A DNA stretch of 64,000 nt from contig JACJZF010000004.1 in the NCBI GenBank assembly GCA_020635725.1, forward strand, positions 124,001-188,000. Direction: 5' to 3'. Each line of letters opens with the position of its first letter. The stretch's first letter is position 1. A program made the position numbers and the translations under genes. The notes below the pieces were generated by a model. The model worked only from the letters and a program-made list of their open reading frames with translations, had not been told where the DNA came from and did not search any database. Below, one piece after another: positions 11,037 through 18,653 of the stretch. The stretch is from Flavobacteriales bacterium. Lineage in GTDB: Bacteria > Bacteroidota > Bacteroidia > Flavobacteriales_F > PHOS-HE28.

Positions 11037-11507
11037 ATGCGCATCGCCAAGAACTCTGTGGTCTCTTTCCATTACACGCTCAACGATGGCGAGGGCAAAT
11101 TGCTCGACACCAGTGCAGGCCGCGATGCCTTCGCCTACATCCATGGTGGTGGCATGATCGTGCCGGGCCTGGAGGAGGAGATGGAAGGGAAGGGCAAGGG
11201 TGACAGCCTGCAGGTGCAGGTAGCGCCTGAGAAAGGTTACGGCGTGGTTGATCCTCAACTGGTGCAGCGTGTGCCCTTGGACCGATTCGGGGATCAGCAG
11301 GTGGAAGAGGGCATGCAGTTCCAGACCCCCGATCACCGCGTCTGGAGCGTGATGGAGGTGAAGGACGGGGAGGTGTTCCTGAACGGCAATCACCCGCTCG
11401 CGGGCGTCACCCTCCACTTCAGCGTGGAGATCACCGATGTGCGCGAGGCCACGGCCGACGAGCTCTCCCATGGGCACGTGCACGGCCCGGGCGGTCATCA
11501 TCATTGA
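11037..11507 (+). CDS. slyD: FKBP-type peptidyl-prolyl isomerase, SlyD type
   Basis: The 156-aa protein has the split FKBP fold of SlyD. The N-terminal part (residues 1-68) has the pattern V-x-F-x-Y-T-L and the active-site loop VPGLEEEMEGKGKGD. The insert-in-flap domain follows at about 70-128, with EKGYG and HPLAGVTLHF. The tail is histidine-rich (HGHVHGPGGHHH), as in metal-binding SlyD proteins. It catalyses proline isomerisation, acts as a cytoplasmic chaperone, and may bind nickel through the tail. A broken porin gene follows after 4 nt. A TACCTTGC sequence about 30 nt upstream may be the promoter -7 region. Confidence 0.93.
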   Translation: MRIAKNSVVSFHYTLNDGEGKLLDTSAGRDAFAYIHGGGMIVPGLEEEMEGKGKGDSLQVQVAPEKGYGVVDPQLVQRVPLDRFGDQQVEEGMQFQTPDHRVWSVMEVKDGEVFLNGNHPLAGVTLHFSVEITDVREATADELSHGHVHGPGGHHH

Positions 11508-11511
11508 GTGC

Positions 11512-12573
11512 ATGCGTTGTTGGCTGTGCGCAAGCGCGCTGGTCATGGGCTTCGGTTGCCGCGCGCAGTCGGACTCGCTGCTGGCTCATTGGAAGCTCAT
11601 CGGATTCGTGGACGTGTACTACGCCTACGACTTCGGCCACAGCACCGATGATGAGCGCCCGCCGTTCTTGTACCAGTACGATCGCCATAGCGAGGTGGAC
11701 CTCAACCTCGGGCTCGTTCATGCCACCTACGAACGTGACAATGTCCGCGCGGCTTTCGGGCTCATGACCGGTACCTACGCCCAAGCGAACCTGATCGCGG
11801 AACCTGAGCTTCTCCGCAACGTGAACGAGGCGCGCGTGGGCCTCCGGCTCTGCAAGAGCGGTTCGCTCTGGCTCGATGCGGGGGTCTTCACCTCGCACAT
11901 CGGCATGGAGAGCGCCATCGGCATCGACAACTTCACCCTTACGCGCACCGTGATGGCTGAGAACTCGCCGTATTACCTCAGCGGCGCGAAGCTCACTTGG
12001 ACGGTATCCCCGAAGCTGGAGCTGGCCGCCCTGTTCATGAACGGATGGCAACGCATCCGCCGCGTGCAGGATGATACGCCCTGCCTCGGCACGCAACTGC
12101 TCTGGACCATGCGCGATGGCATGCAGTTCAACTGGAGCACCTTCGCTGGGAGCGACGTGCCCGATAGCGTCGGGTATTACCGCTTGTTCAACAACCTGTG
12201 GTGGAGCTGGGATGGCGCCACCTGGGGCGTTCAGCTCGGCGTGGATGCGGGCATGCAGGAGAATGGTATCGTTGGATGGAGCAGTTGAGCCGGGGCGGTC
12301 GGGATCGTAAGGCGCAGGATCGGCGAGCGGTACCGCGCCGTGGGGCGCGCCGAATACTACACCGACCCCGACCAGGTGATGGTGCCCACGGGTACGCCGC
12401 ATGGGCTCACACTGGTAGGTTATTCCCTTGGCCTGGACCTCATGGTAGCCGAGGACGCGTTCGTTCGATTGGAAGGCCGCACCTTCCACGGGGTCGATGC
12501 CGTCTTCAACGATGTGCATGGAAGCACGCATGACAACACGGCCATCACCGTGAGCACGGCCGTGCGCTTCTGA
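11512..12573 (+). pseudogene. BBP2-type outer-membrane porin interrupted by one in-frame UGA
   Basis: A signal peptide (MRCWLCASALVMGFGCRAQ) is followed by the start of a beta-barrel of the BBP2 type (WKLIGFVDVYYAYDF; repeated aromatic/glycine strands). At codon 259 (12286-12288) there is a TGA. The same frame then continues without another stop through a convincing barrel end (RAEYYTDPDQVMVPTGTPHG ... TVSTAVRF), ending in phenylalanine as outer-membrane barrels do. The context GWSS-stop-AGAVGIV suggests TGG (Trp) changed to TGA. This is either a point-mutated pseudogene, an assembly error, or rare readthrough. It starts 4 nt after slyD. Confidence 0.75.
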
Positions 12574-12581
12574 GGCCCGGC

Positions 12582-12589
12582 TACTTTCG
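12582..12589 (+). promoter_or_regulatory. -7 promoter box TACTTTCG
   Basis: It matches the Bacteroidota -7 consensus TAnnTTTG with one change and ends 10 nt before the MBOAT start codon. No clear -33 TTG is visible. Confidence 0.5.
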
Positions 12590-12599
12590 TCCGGCCCGT

Positions 12600-14021
12600 A
12601 TGCTGTTCAACTCGCTCGCCTTCTCGTTGTTCCTCCCCGTGGCGTTCGCCTGCTACTGGTGGGTGTTCCGTTCGTTGCGCGTTCAGAATCTCTTCGTCCT
12701 CCTGGCCAGCTGGTTCTTCTATGGCTGGTGGGATTGGCGCTTCCTGGGCCTCCTCCTCATCAGCACATTCGGCGATTACGCGATCGGCCTTGCTCTGGGA
12801 AGGCAGCAGGATCCGCGCTCGCGCCGCTGGCTGCTCGGAGCCAGCCTGCTGCTGAATCTCGGGCTGCTCGGTTTCTTCAAGTACTTCGACTTCTTCATCG
12901 CCGGCATGGCCGACCTGCTGATCGCGATCGGGTTCGAGCCGCACCTGCCCACCTTGCGCCTCATCCTTCCCGTCGGCATCAGCTTCTACACCTTCCAGAC
13001 GCTGAGCTACACCATCGACATCCATCAGCGGCGCATCGCTCCCACGCGCGACCCTGTCGCCTTCGCGGCCTTCGTCGCATTCTTCCCGCAGCTCGTGGCC
13101 GGTCCCATCGAGCGTGCCCGCGACCTGCTCCCGCAATTCGAGCGCCCTCGTGTCTTCGACCCGTCACGCGCGGCCGATGGCCTACGCCAGATGCTGTGGG
13201 GCTTCTTCAAGAAACTGACAGTGGCCGATCCACTGGGCGCCATAGCCGACACCGTGTTCGCGCTCGACCCGAGTGCCACCAGCGGCGTCACGCTCTTCTT
13301 CGGCGCCGTCTGCTTCGCGTTCCAGATCTACGCCGATTTCAGCGGCTACAGCGATATCGCCATCGGATGCGCACGTCTCTTCGGCATCCACCTCAACCGC
13401 AACTTCGCCTATCCGTACTTCAGCCGTAGCATCGGAGAGTTCTGGCGCCGGTGGCACATCTCGCTGAGCAGCTGGCTGCGCGACTACGTGTATCTGCCGC
13501 TTGGCGGCGCGCGCGATCAGGTTGGCCGGCTGCGCAACATCCTGATCACCTTCGGGGTGAGCGGCTTGTGGCATGGCGCCAACTGGACCTATGTGAGCTG
13601 GGGCCTGTTGCACGGACTTTACTATGTGCCGGAGGTCCTTTCCGAGCGGCGTCCGCGTTTCCGGGAGAGGGCCACCTGGCGCGATCTCCCGCGCATGCTG
13701 CTCGTGTTCCTGCTGGTGCTGGCGGCCTGGGTGGTGTTCCGGGCCCCTTCGATGCACCAGGCGGCCGCCTACCTGTGGCACACCGGCGCCAACATCGCCT
13801 TTCGCCGATACGAGCTGCTGGAGTGGTTGCGCTGGGAGATCTGGTGGCCCTGTCTCCTGATGCTCGTGGCGGAATGGCGGGCACGCAGCGATCAGCATGC
13901 GCTGGCGCGGCTGAGCCCGTGGCGCGCAGTGCGCTGGCTCATCTACCTGGTGCTTATCATCTTCATGGTGCTGCGCCTTCAACTCTTCACGGAGCATGCG
14001 TTCATCTACTTCCGCTTCTAG
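12600..14021 (+). CDS. MBOAT-family O-acyltransferase (AlgI-like)
   Basis: This 473-aa polytopic membrane protein has about ten hydrophobic segments and begins LFNSLAFSLFLPVAF, typical of AlgI/DltB-type MBOAT proteins. Family signatures are FPQLVAGPIERARDLLPQF (about 160-180), FWRRWHISLSSWLRDYVYLP (about 281-300), and VSGLWHGANWTYVSWGLLHG, which carries the near-invariant histidines. Such proteins move an acyl group, usually acetyl, across the inner membrane to modify a polysaccharide. The following gene overlaps by 26 nt and encodes an SGNH-like protein, so the two likely form an acylation pair like AlgI with AlgJ/AlgX or DltB with DltD. Confidence 0.9.
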   Translation: MLFNSLAFSLFLPVAFACYWWVFRSLRVQNLFVLLASWFFYGWWDWRFLGLLLISTFGDYAIGLALGRQQDPRSRRWLLGASLLLNLGLLGFFKYFDFFIAGMADLLIAIGFEPHLPTLRLILPVGISFYTFQTLSYTIDIHQRRIAPTRDPVAFAAFVAFFPQLVAGPIERARDLLPQFERPRVFDPSRAADGLRQMLWGFFKKLTVADPLGAIADTVFALDPSATSGVTLFFGAVCFAFQIYADFSGYSDIAIGCARLFGIHLNRNFAYPYFSRSIGEFWRRWHISLSSWLRDYVYLPLGGARDQVGRLRNILITFGVSGLWHGANWTYVSWGLLHGLYYVPEVLSERRPRFRERATWRDLPRMLLVFLLVLAAWVVFRAPSMHQAAAYLWHTGANIAFRRYELLEWLRWEIWWPCLLMLVAEWRARSDQHALARLSPWRAVRWLIYLVLIIFMVLRLQLFTEHAFIYFRF

Positions 14022-14973
14022 CGCGTTGCGCTTCGCTTCGCGGGCCGCGCTCTTCGCCGGCCTGCTCGGCGGCTGCGCCTGGGCGCTGGTGCACTGGGGC
14101 CCGCCGGCCGCGCCATCGGAGTACATGAGCAGCACGGTGTTGAAGAACACCCGTCTGCGGTCCATCGGCTCGCCCAAGGCCGTGCTCATCGGGGGCAGCA
14201 ACCTCACCTACGGAGTGGAGAGCGATCGTTTGGGCGATGCATTGTGCATGCCGGTGGCCAACATGGGGCTCACCGCCGTGCTCGGCTTTCGCTTCGTGGC
14301 GGAAGAGGCGCTGGCCTGTGCTGGTAAGGGCGACATGCTCATCGTATGCCTGGAGCACGGCACGTACCGCCAGCCCGATCCGCAGCCCGATGCCTTGGCC
14401 ACCGTGGTCGATTACAGGCCCGAGGCGCTTGAACTGATTCCATGGCGAAGGAGGCCGCGGTTGATCGGCAGCCTGGTGGTGATGCATGCGCAGACTCTGC
14501 GGGATCATGCGTGGAGCCGCATCATGCATGGCGAGACCCCACAGTACACACAGCGTCGATTCCTTGCGAACGGCGATCTGGTGAGCCACTTGGATGTTCC
14601 CATGCGCGCGATCGCCATTCCGGAGCGGTACATCTACGACACGCTGGTGATCGATCCGCATTTCTGGCGGCTCGCGGCGGATTTCGAGCAACGCGCCGAG
14701 CAGCGCGGCGCGCGGGTGGTGTTCGCCTTCGCGCCCATGGCCCGAGCCATTTACAATACCCGGGTCCAAGAGGCGCTGTACGATTCCTTGAGCGCGCACG
14801 GTCTAACGCTGGCGGGCTTCCCTGACCGATACGCTTACGACGACTCGCTCTTCTATGACAGTTGGTATCACCTGCGTCGGCAGGGTCGCGCGATGCGGAC
14901 CGAGCAGTTGATCCGCGATCTGTGCGAGACCCTGCCCGAATCGTGCTGCGCCGCTCAGGGCCGCATGGAATAG
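13996..14973 (+). CDS. SGNH-like membrane-anchored partner of the MBOAT acyltransferase
   Basis: The 325-aa protein starts inside the MBOAT gene (26-nt overlap, different frame). A hydrophobic segment near residues 15-32 (ALFAGLLGGCAWALVHW) is a membrane anchor or signal. The motif LIGGSNLTYGV (about 64-74) resembles the G-x-S block of SGNH/DltD-like hydrolases, and DSWYHLRRQG (about 293-302) resembles the D-x-x-H block. It probably transfers the acyl group delivered by the MBOAT protein to an extracellular or periplasmic glycan. The family assignment is by motif and context, not strong overall similarity. Confidence 0.7.
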   Translation: MRSSTSASSALRFASRAALFAGLLGGCAWALVHWGPPAAPSEYMSSTVLKNTRLRSIGSPKAVLIGGSNLTYGVESDRLGDALCMPVANMGLTAVLGFRFVAEEALACAGKGDMLIVCLEHGTYRQPDPQPDALATVVDYRPEALELIPWRRRPRLIGSLVVMHAQTLRDHAWSRIMHGETPQYTQRRFLANGDLVSHLDVPMRAIAIPERYIYDTLVIDPHFWRLAADFEQRAEQRGARVVFAFAPMARAIYNTRVQEALYDSLSAHGLTLAGFPDRYAYDDSLFYDSWYHLRRQGRAMRTEQLIRDLCETLPESCCAAQGRME

Positions 14974-14979
14974 TCCGGG

Positions 14980-15285
14980 TCAGTCCTTCTCCGGCACCAG
15001 CACGAAGATGTCCTCGTTGTCGCGCTTCATGAGGTAACGCTCGCGCGCGAACTTTTCCAGCAGCCGCTTATCGCTGTGGATCTCATCGAGCTGTTCCTTG
15101 GTGCGCGTGATCTCCTTCGCGTACCAGTCGCTCTGCTCCTCCATACGGTGGAGCGCACGGTGGTTCTTCCATGTGGTCCAGAGGTCGCTCTCCGAGAATA
15201 CCGCGATCCAGGCCAGCAGCACGGCCACCGCCAGGATGTATCGATTCCGCAGGCGAGGCGGAATCCGGTCTAGGAGCTTCTTCAC
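14980..15285 (-). CDS. FtsB/DivIC-like septum formation initiator
   Basis: The 101-aa protein has a short basic N-terminus, one transmembrane helix (about residues 16-33, ILAVAVLLAWIAVFS), and then a heptad-rich coiled coil (about 38-75). It ends in LLEKFARERYLMKRDNEDIF, the conserved FtsB/DivIC end. It would act in the divisome with FtsL and FtsQ. The start is a GTG (15285-15283), supported by a -7-like box 4 nt upstream. It converges with the SGNH gene, whose stop lies 6 nt away. Confidence 0.88.
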   Translation of the reverse strand: MKKLLDRIPPRLRNRYILAVAVLLAWIAVFSESDLWTTWKNHRALHRMEEQSDWYAKEITRTKEQLDEIHSDKRLLEKFARERYLMKRDNEDIFVLVPEKD

Positions 15286-15289
15286 GGTA

Positions 15290-15297
15290 CGAAGGTC
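15290..15297 (-). promoter_or_regulatory. -7-like box GACCTTCG, 4 nt before the start
   Basis: One of several kAnCTTnG boxes placed exactly 4 nt before a start codon; supports the GTG start of the FtsB-like gene and a leaderless transcript. Confidence 0.45.
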
Positions 15298-15354
15298 GCT
15301 GGGTATGCCAAGGCAACGTCGTGGCGGCCCTGTGTCTTATTCCACAGGGGATCG

Positions 15355-15867
15355 TTAGGTCGATTCGATCGCGGAACGCGGGCCGAGCTCGATCACCTCC
15401 AGGTCCTTGGGCATGCCACCATCGAGCGTGAAGCGCAGCGCCGTGCGGACTTTATGCCAGCCGTGCCTGCCCGCCGCGCCGGGGTTCATGTACAGGCACC
15501 CCAGCTTCGGGTCGAACTGCACCAGCAGGATGTGCGAGTGACCGCAGATGAACAATCCCGTCGGGTCATTTCGGAGCGCTTCGATCACCTCTCGGTTGTA
15601 GCGCGGCGGGCGACCTCCGATATGGGTCATCCACACCTTCACGCCGCCCAGGGTGAAGCGCTGGTGCTCGGGGAAGGTGGCGCGTGCCTTGGCATCGTCG
15701 ATGTTCCCCCACACCGCCCGCAGCGGTTTCCAGCGGGCCAGCTCATCGGTCACGGCCAGGTCGCCGATGTCGCCGGCGTGCCAGATCTCATCGCACCCTG
15801 CGAAGTGCTCTTTCAAGCGAGGGTCGAGCCAGCCGTGGGTGTCGGAGAGCAGGCCGATGCGGGGCAT
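15355..15867 (-). CDS. YfcE/MJ0936-type metallophosphoesterase
   Basis: The 170-aa protein shows the calcineurin-like metal motifs in order: GLLSDTHG (D-x-H, residues 5-12), HAGDIGD (GD block, about 31-37), VWGNIDD (GN[ID], about 53-59), and FICGHSHI (GHSH, about 109-116). NPGAAGRHG follows, as in the YfcE family. These small cytoplasmic enzymes hydrolyse phosphodiesters in vitro; the natural substrate is usually unknown. It is a single gene on the minus strand and is probably transcribed from a box 4 nt upstream of its ATG. Confidence 0.9.
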   Translation of the reverse strand: MPRIGLLSDTHGWLDPRLKEHFAGCDEIWHAGDIGDLAVTDELARWKPLRAVWGNIDDAKARATFPEHQRFTLGGVKVWMTHIGGRPPRYNREVIEALRNDPTGLFICGHSHILLVQFDPKLGCLYMNPGAAGRHGWHKVRTALRFTLDGGMPKDLEVIELGPRSAIEST

Positions 15868-15871
15868 GGGG

Positions 15872-15879
15872 CGAAGTTG
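15872..15879 (-). promoter_or_regulatory. -7-like box CAACTTCG, 4 nt before the start
   Basis: One mismatch from TAnnTTCG; the spacing to the phosphoesterase ATG is exactly 4 nt. Confidence 0.4.
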
Positions 15880-15994
15880 CGGTACCGGGGTGCTCGTTGT
15901 CTATTGATGCAGGGCTTTTCGGGTCCGGCAAGCGAACGACCGGAGCCCGGCTGACAGTGAAGTAGGGCTGCTGGAGGAGCCTTGCGCTTCGGGT

Positions 15995-16002
15995 ATTTTC
16001 GC
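15995..16002 (+). promoter_or_regulatory. -7 promoter box TATTTTCG
   Basis: Upstream of truA, ending 26 nt before its ATG; the short leader contains GCCTTACCCAGGC, which can fold as a small hairpin. Confidence 0.5.
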
Positions 16003-16028
16003 GCCCTGCCTTACCCAGGCAGGCCCGC

Positions 16029-16811
16029 ATGGAGATCCTCCCGCGCTACTTCCTGCAGCTCAGTTTCTGCGGCACGGCCTACCGGGGCTGGCAGCGGCAG
16101 CCCGATGCGCCCAGCGTGCAGGCCGAGGTGGAACGGGCGCTGCAATTCGCGCTGCACCGGCACAAGGTGAATGCCATCGGTTGCGGAAGGACCGATACCG
16201 GCGTGCATGCCTCGCTCTACTACCTGCACTTCGACGGACCGGGCGATCGGCCCTTGGATGAGCGCTTCAGATACAGCCTCAACAGCCTGCTGCCGGACGA
16301 CATCGCCGTGCAGCGCGTGATCAGCGTGCCCGATGATGCGCATGCCCGCTTCAGCGCCACCGAGCGCGGGTATTGCTACCGCATCCATCGGGAGAAGGAC
16401 CCTTTCCTCACCGATCGGTCGCATCAGTTGAAGCCAAGGCTCGATGTGGCAGCCATGAACGAGGCTTGTGAGGCGCTCATCGGCACGCACGACTTCAGCA
16501 GCTTCCAGAAGGTGGGCACCGATGTGAAGACCTCCATCTGCGATGTGCGTGAGGCGCGGTGGGAGGAGACGGCGAACGGCTACGTCTTCCGCATCAAGGC
16601 CGACCGTTTCCTGCGCAACATGGTGCGCGCGATCGTCGGAACGGGCATGCGCATCGGCAAAGGGCATCAGCCCGCGTCGCACATGCGAGAAGTGCTCGCC
16701 GCGAAAGACCGTCATGCCGCCGGCCGTTCCGCTCCTGCTTGCGGCCTTTACCTCGAGCACGTGCTGTACCCCTTCATCCCGAGCGATCTTCGCGCCCCCA
16801 CGGAATCATGA
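16029..16811 (+). CDS. truA: tRNA pseudouridine synthase A
   Basis: The 260-aa protein has the TruA catalytic motif GCGRTDTGVHA at about residues 53-63 (aspartate nucleophile), preceded by FCGTAYRGWQRQP. Later blocks are HDFSSFQKVG and FRIKADRFLRNMVRAIVGT. It converts U38-40 in the tRNA anticodon stem-loop to pseudouridine in the cytoplasm. Length is normal. Its stop overlaps the start of the downstream ABC exporter as ATGA, so the two are translationally coupled, although no functional link is evident. Confidence 0.96.
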   Translation: MEILPRYFLQLSFCGTAYRGWQRQPDAPSVQAEVERALQFALHRHKVNAIGCGRTDTGVHASLYYLHFDGPGDRPLDERFRYSLNSLLPDDIAVQRVISVPDDAHARFSATERGYCYRIHREKDPFLTDRSHQLKPRLDVAAMNEACEALIGTHDFSSFQKVGTDVKTSICDVREARWEETANGYVFRIKADRFLRNMVRAIVGTGMRIGKGHQPASHMREVLAAKDRHAAGRSAPACGLYLEHVLYPFIPSDLRAPTES

Positions 16812-18574
16812 GCAGCGCAGCGCAGGGCAAGGCCTTCGACCGTAAGCTTTTCGGGCGCGTATTCGCGTTCACCAAGCCGTACCGCGCGCTCTTCTGGACC
16901 GCCTTCGCGCTGACCATCCTGCTTGCCGGGCTGGGTGTTGTTCGGCCTCTGCTAATGGGGGATATGATCGATGACTACGCCCTCACCGGCGATGCGCGTG
17001 GCCTGTGGATCGTGACCATGATCGTGTTCAGCCTGCTCGTGCTGGAGACCATCGTGCAATTCTACCAGGCCTACTGGACGGCTTGGCTCGGGCAGGCGGT
17101 CACCTTCGATCTGCGCCAGCAGCTCTACACGCGCATCGTCGGCTTCAAGCTGCGCTGGTTCGATCGCACACCCGTGGGCCAGCTCGTCACCCGCGTGATC
17201 AGCGACATCGAGACCATCGACGACATCTTCTCGCAGGGCCTGCTCATGATCATGGGCGATATCCTGAAGCTGCTCGTCGTGGTGGCGGTGATGTTCGTGG
17301 TGAACTGGAAGCTCGCCCTGCTGAGCCTCGTGCCGATCCCGCTGCTGCTCTGGAGCACCAACATCTTCAAGAACAGCATCCAGAAGAGCTTCCAGGATGT
17401 GCGCACGCAGGTGGCGCGGCTCAACACCTTCGTGCAGGAGCACATCCAGGGCATGGCGGTGGTGCAGCTCTTCGGCCGCGAGGAGCAGGAGTTCCAGAGG
17501 TTCAAGGCGATCAACAGGGAGCACCGCGCGGCGCATATCCGCAGCGTGCTGGCCTACAGCATCTTCTTCCCGGTGGTGGAGGTGCTGAGCGCGATCTCGC
17601 TGGGTTTCCTCGTGTGGTGGGGCGTGAAGGATGTGCTGGCGGGCTTCACCACCGTCGGGGAGGTCTTCGCGTACATCCTGTTCATCAACATGCTCTTCCG
17701 GCCCATCCGGCAACTGGCCGACCGCTTCAATGTGCTGCAGATGGGCATGGTGGGCAGCGAGCGCGTGTTCAAGGTGCTCGATACGCAAGCTGATCTGGTG
17801 GATGAAGGAACGAGGTCCGCCGAGGGGCTGCGTGGCGATATCCGCTTCGATGGCCTCTGGTTCGCGTACACGGATGGCACCGGTGGCGGCGATGATCCCT
17901 TCGTGCTGCAGGATGTGAGCTTCGAGGCGAAGGCCGGCCAGATGATCGCGCTGGTGGGCGCCACCGGCAGCGGCAAGAGCAGCATCATCAATGTGCTGAG
18001 CCGGGCCTACGACTTCCAGAAAGGCGCGGTGTACCTGGATGGCACCGACATCCGCGACTATCGGCTGAGCGAACTGCGGGGGAGCATCAGCGTGGTGCTT
18101 CAGGATGTCTTCCTGTTCAGCGATACCGTCCATAACAACATCACGCTGAACGATCCGACCATCTCCCGAGAAGAGGTGATCAGTGCGGCCAAGGAGGTCG
18201 GGGCGCACGAGTTCATCGCGCGGCTGCCCATGGGGTACGATACCGAGGTGGGGGAGCGCGGCGGCATCCTGAGCACGGGCCAACGCCAGCTGCTCTCGTT
18301 CATCCGCGCGTGCGTGCACAAGCCCAAGGTGCTCGTGCTCGACGAGGCCACCAGCAGCGTGGATAGCCTGAGCGAACAGCTGATCCAGCAGGCCACCGAG
18401 CGGATCACCAAGGGGCGTACGAGCATCGTCATCGCGCACCGCCTCAGCACGGTGCAGCACGCGGACCGTATCCTGGTGCTGGATAAGGGCCGCATCATCG
18501 AGCAGGGCAGCCACCAGGAGCTGCTCGCGCAGGATGGCGCGTACCGGAAGCTGTACGAGCTGCAATTCCGGTAG
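16808..18574 (+). CDS. ABC exporter, fused permease and ATPase (MsbA/MdlB-like)
   Basis: The 588-aa half-transporter has six membrane helices in residues 15-315, including FYQAYWTAWLGQAVTFDLRQ and the RTPVGQLVTRVISDIE intracellular loop. The ATPase domain follows: Walker A GATGSGKSS (about 388-396), Q-loop VVLQDVFLF, signature LSTGQRQ, and Walker B VLVLDEATSSVD, then the H-loop IAHRLST. It should work as a homodimer or with another half-transporter, exporting lipid or a hydrophobic substrate. The start chosen is the ATG overlapping the truA stop (ATGA); upstream in-frame codons lie inside truA and lack the domain start. Confidence 0.93.
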   Translation: MSSAAQGKAFDRKLFGRVFAFTKPYRALFWTAFALTILLAGLGVVRPLLMGDMIDDYALTGDARGLWIVTMIVFSLLVLETIVQFYQAYWTAWLGQAVTFDLRQQLYTRIVGFKLRWFDRTPVGQLVTRVISDIETIDDIFSQGLLMIMGDILKLLVVVAVMFVVNWKLALLSLVPIPLLLWSTNIFKNSIQKSFQDVRTQVARLNTFVQEHIQGMAVVQLFGREEQEFQRFKAINREHRAAHIRSVLAYSIFFPVVEVLSAISLGFLVWWGVKDVLAGFTTVGEVFAYILFINMLFRPIRQLADRFNVLQMGMVGSERVFKVLDTQADLVDEGTRSAEGLRGDIRFDGLWFAYTDGTGGGDDPFVLQDVSFEAKAGQMIALVGATGSGKSSIINVLSRAYDFQKGAVYLDGTDIRDYRLSELRGSISVVLQDVFLFSDTVHNNITLNDPTISREEVISAAKEVGAHEFIARLPMGYDTEVGERGGILSTGQRQLLSFIRACVHKPKVLVLDEATSSVDSLSEQLIQQATERITKGRTSIVIAHRLSTVQHADRILVLDKGRIIEQGSHQELLAQDGAYRKLYELQFR

Positions 18575-18653
18575 GTGCATTCAGCGCCCGTGGCGAACTT
18601 CGCTGGGCCACGGAGCCGCTGCGCCGTGCGTCAACCTCCATATCCCGTTTGGC

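Noticed and set aside
12286..12288. UGA in the porin as a selenocysteine codon
   Set aside because: The position looks like tryptophan in context and no selenocysteine machinery or SECIS-like element is visible here.
16952..18580. 542-codon minus-strand frame opposite the ABC exporter
   Set aside because: Low-complexity H/E/A/L-rich shadow with no motif; the plus strand carries all ABC motifs.
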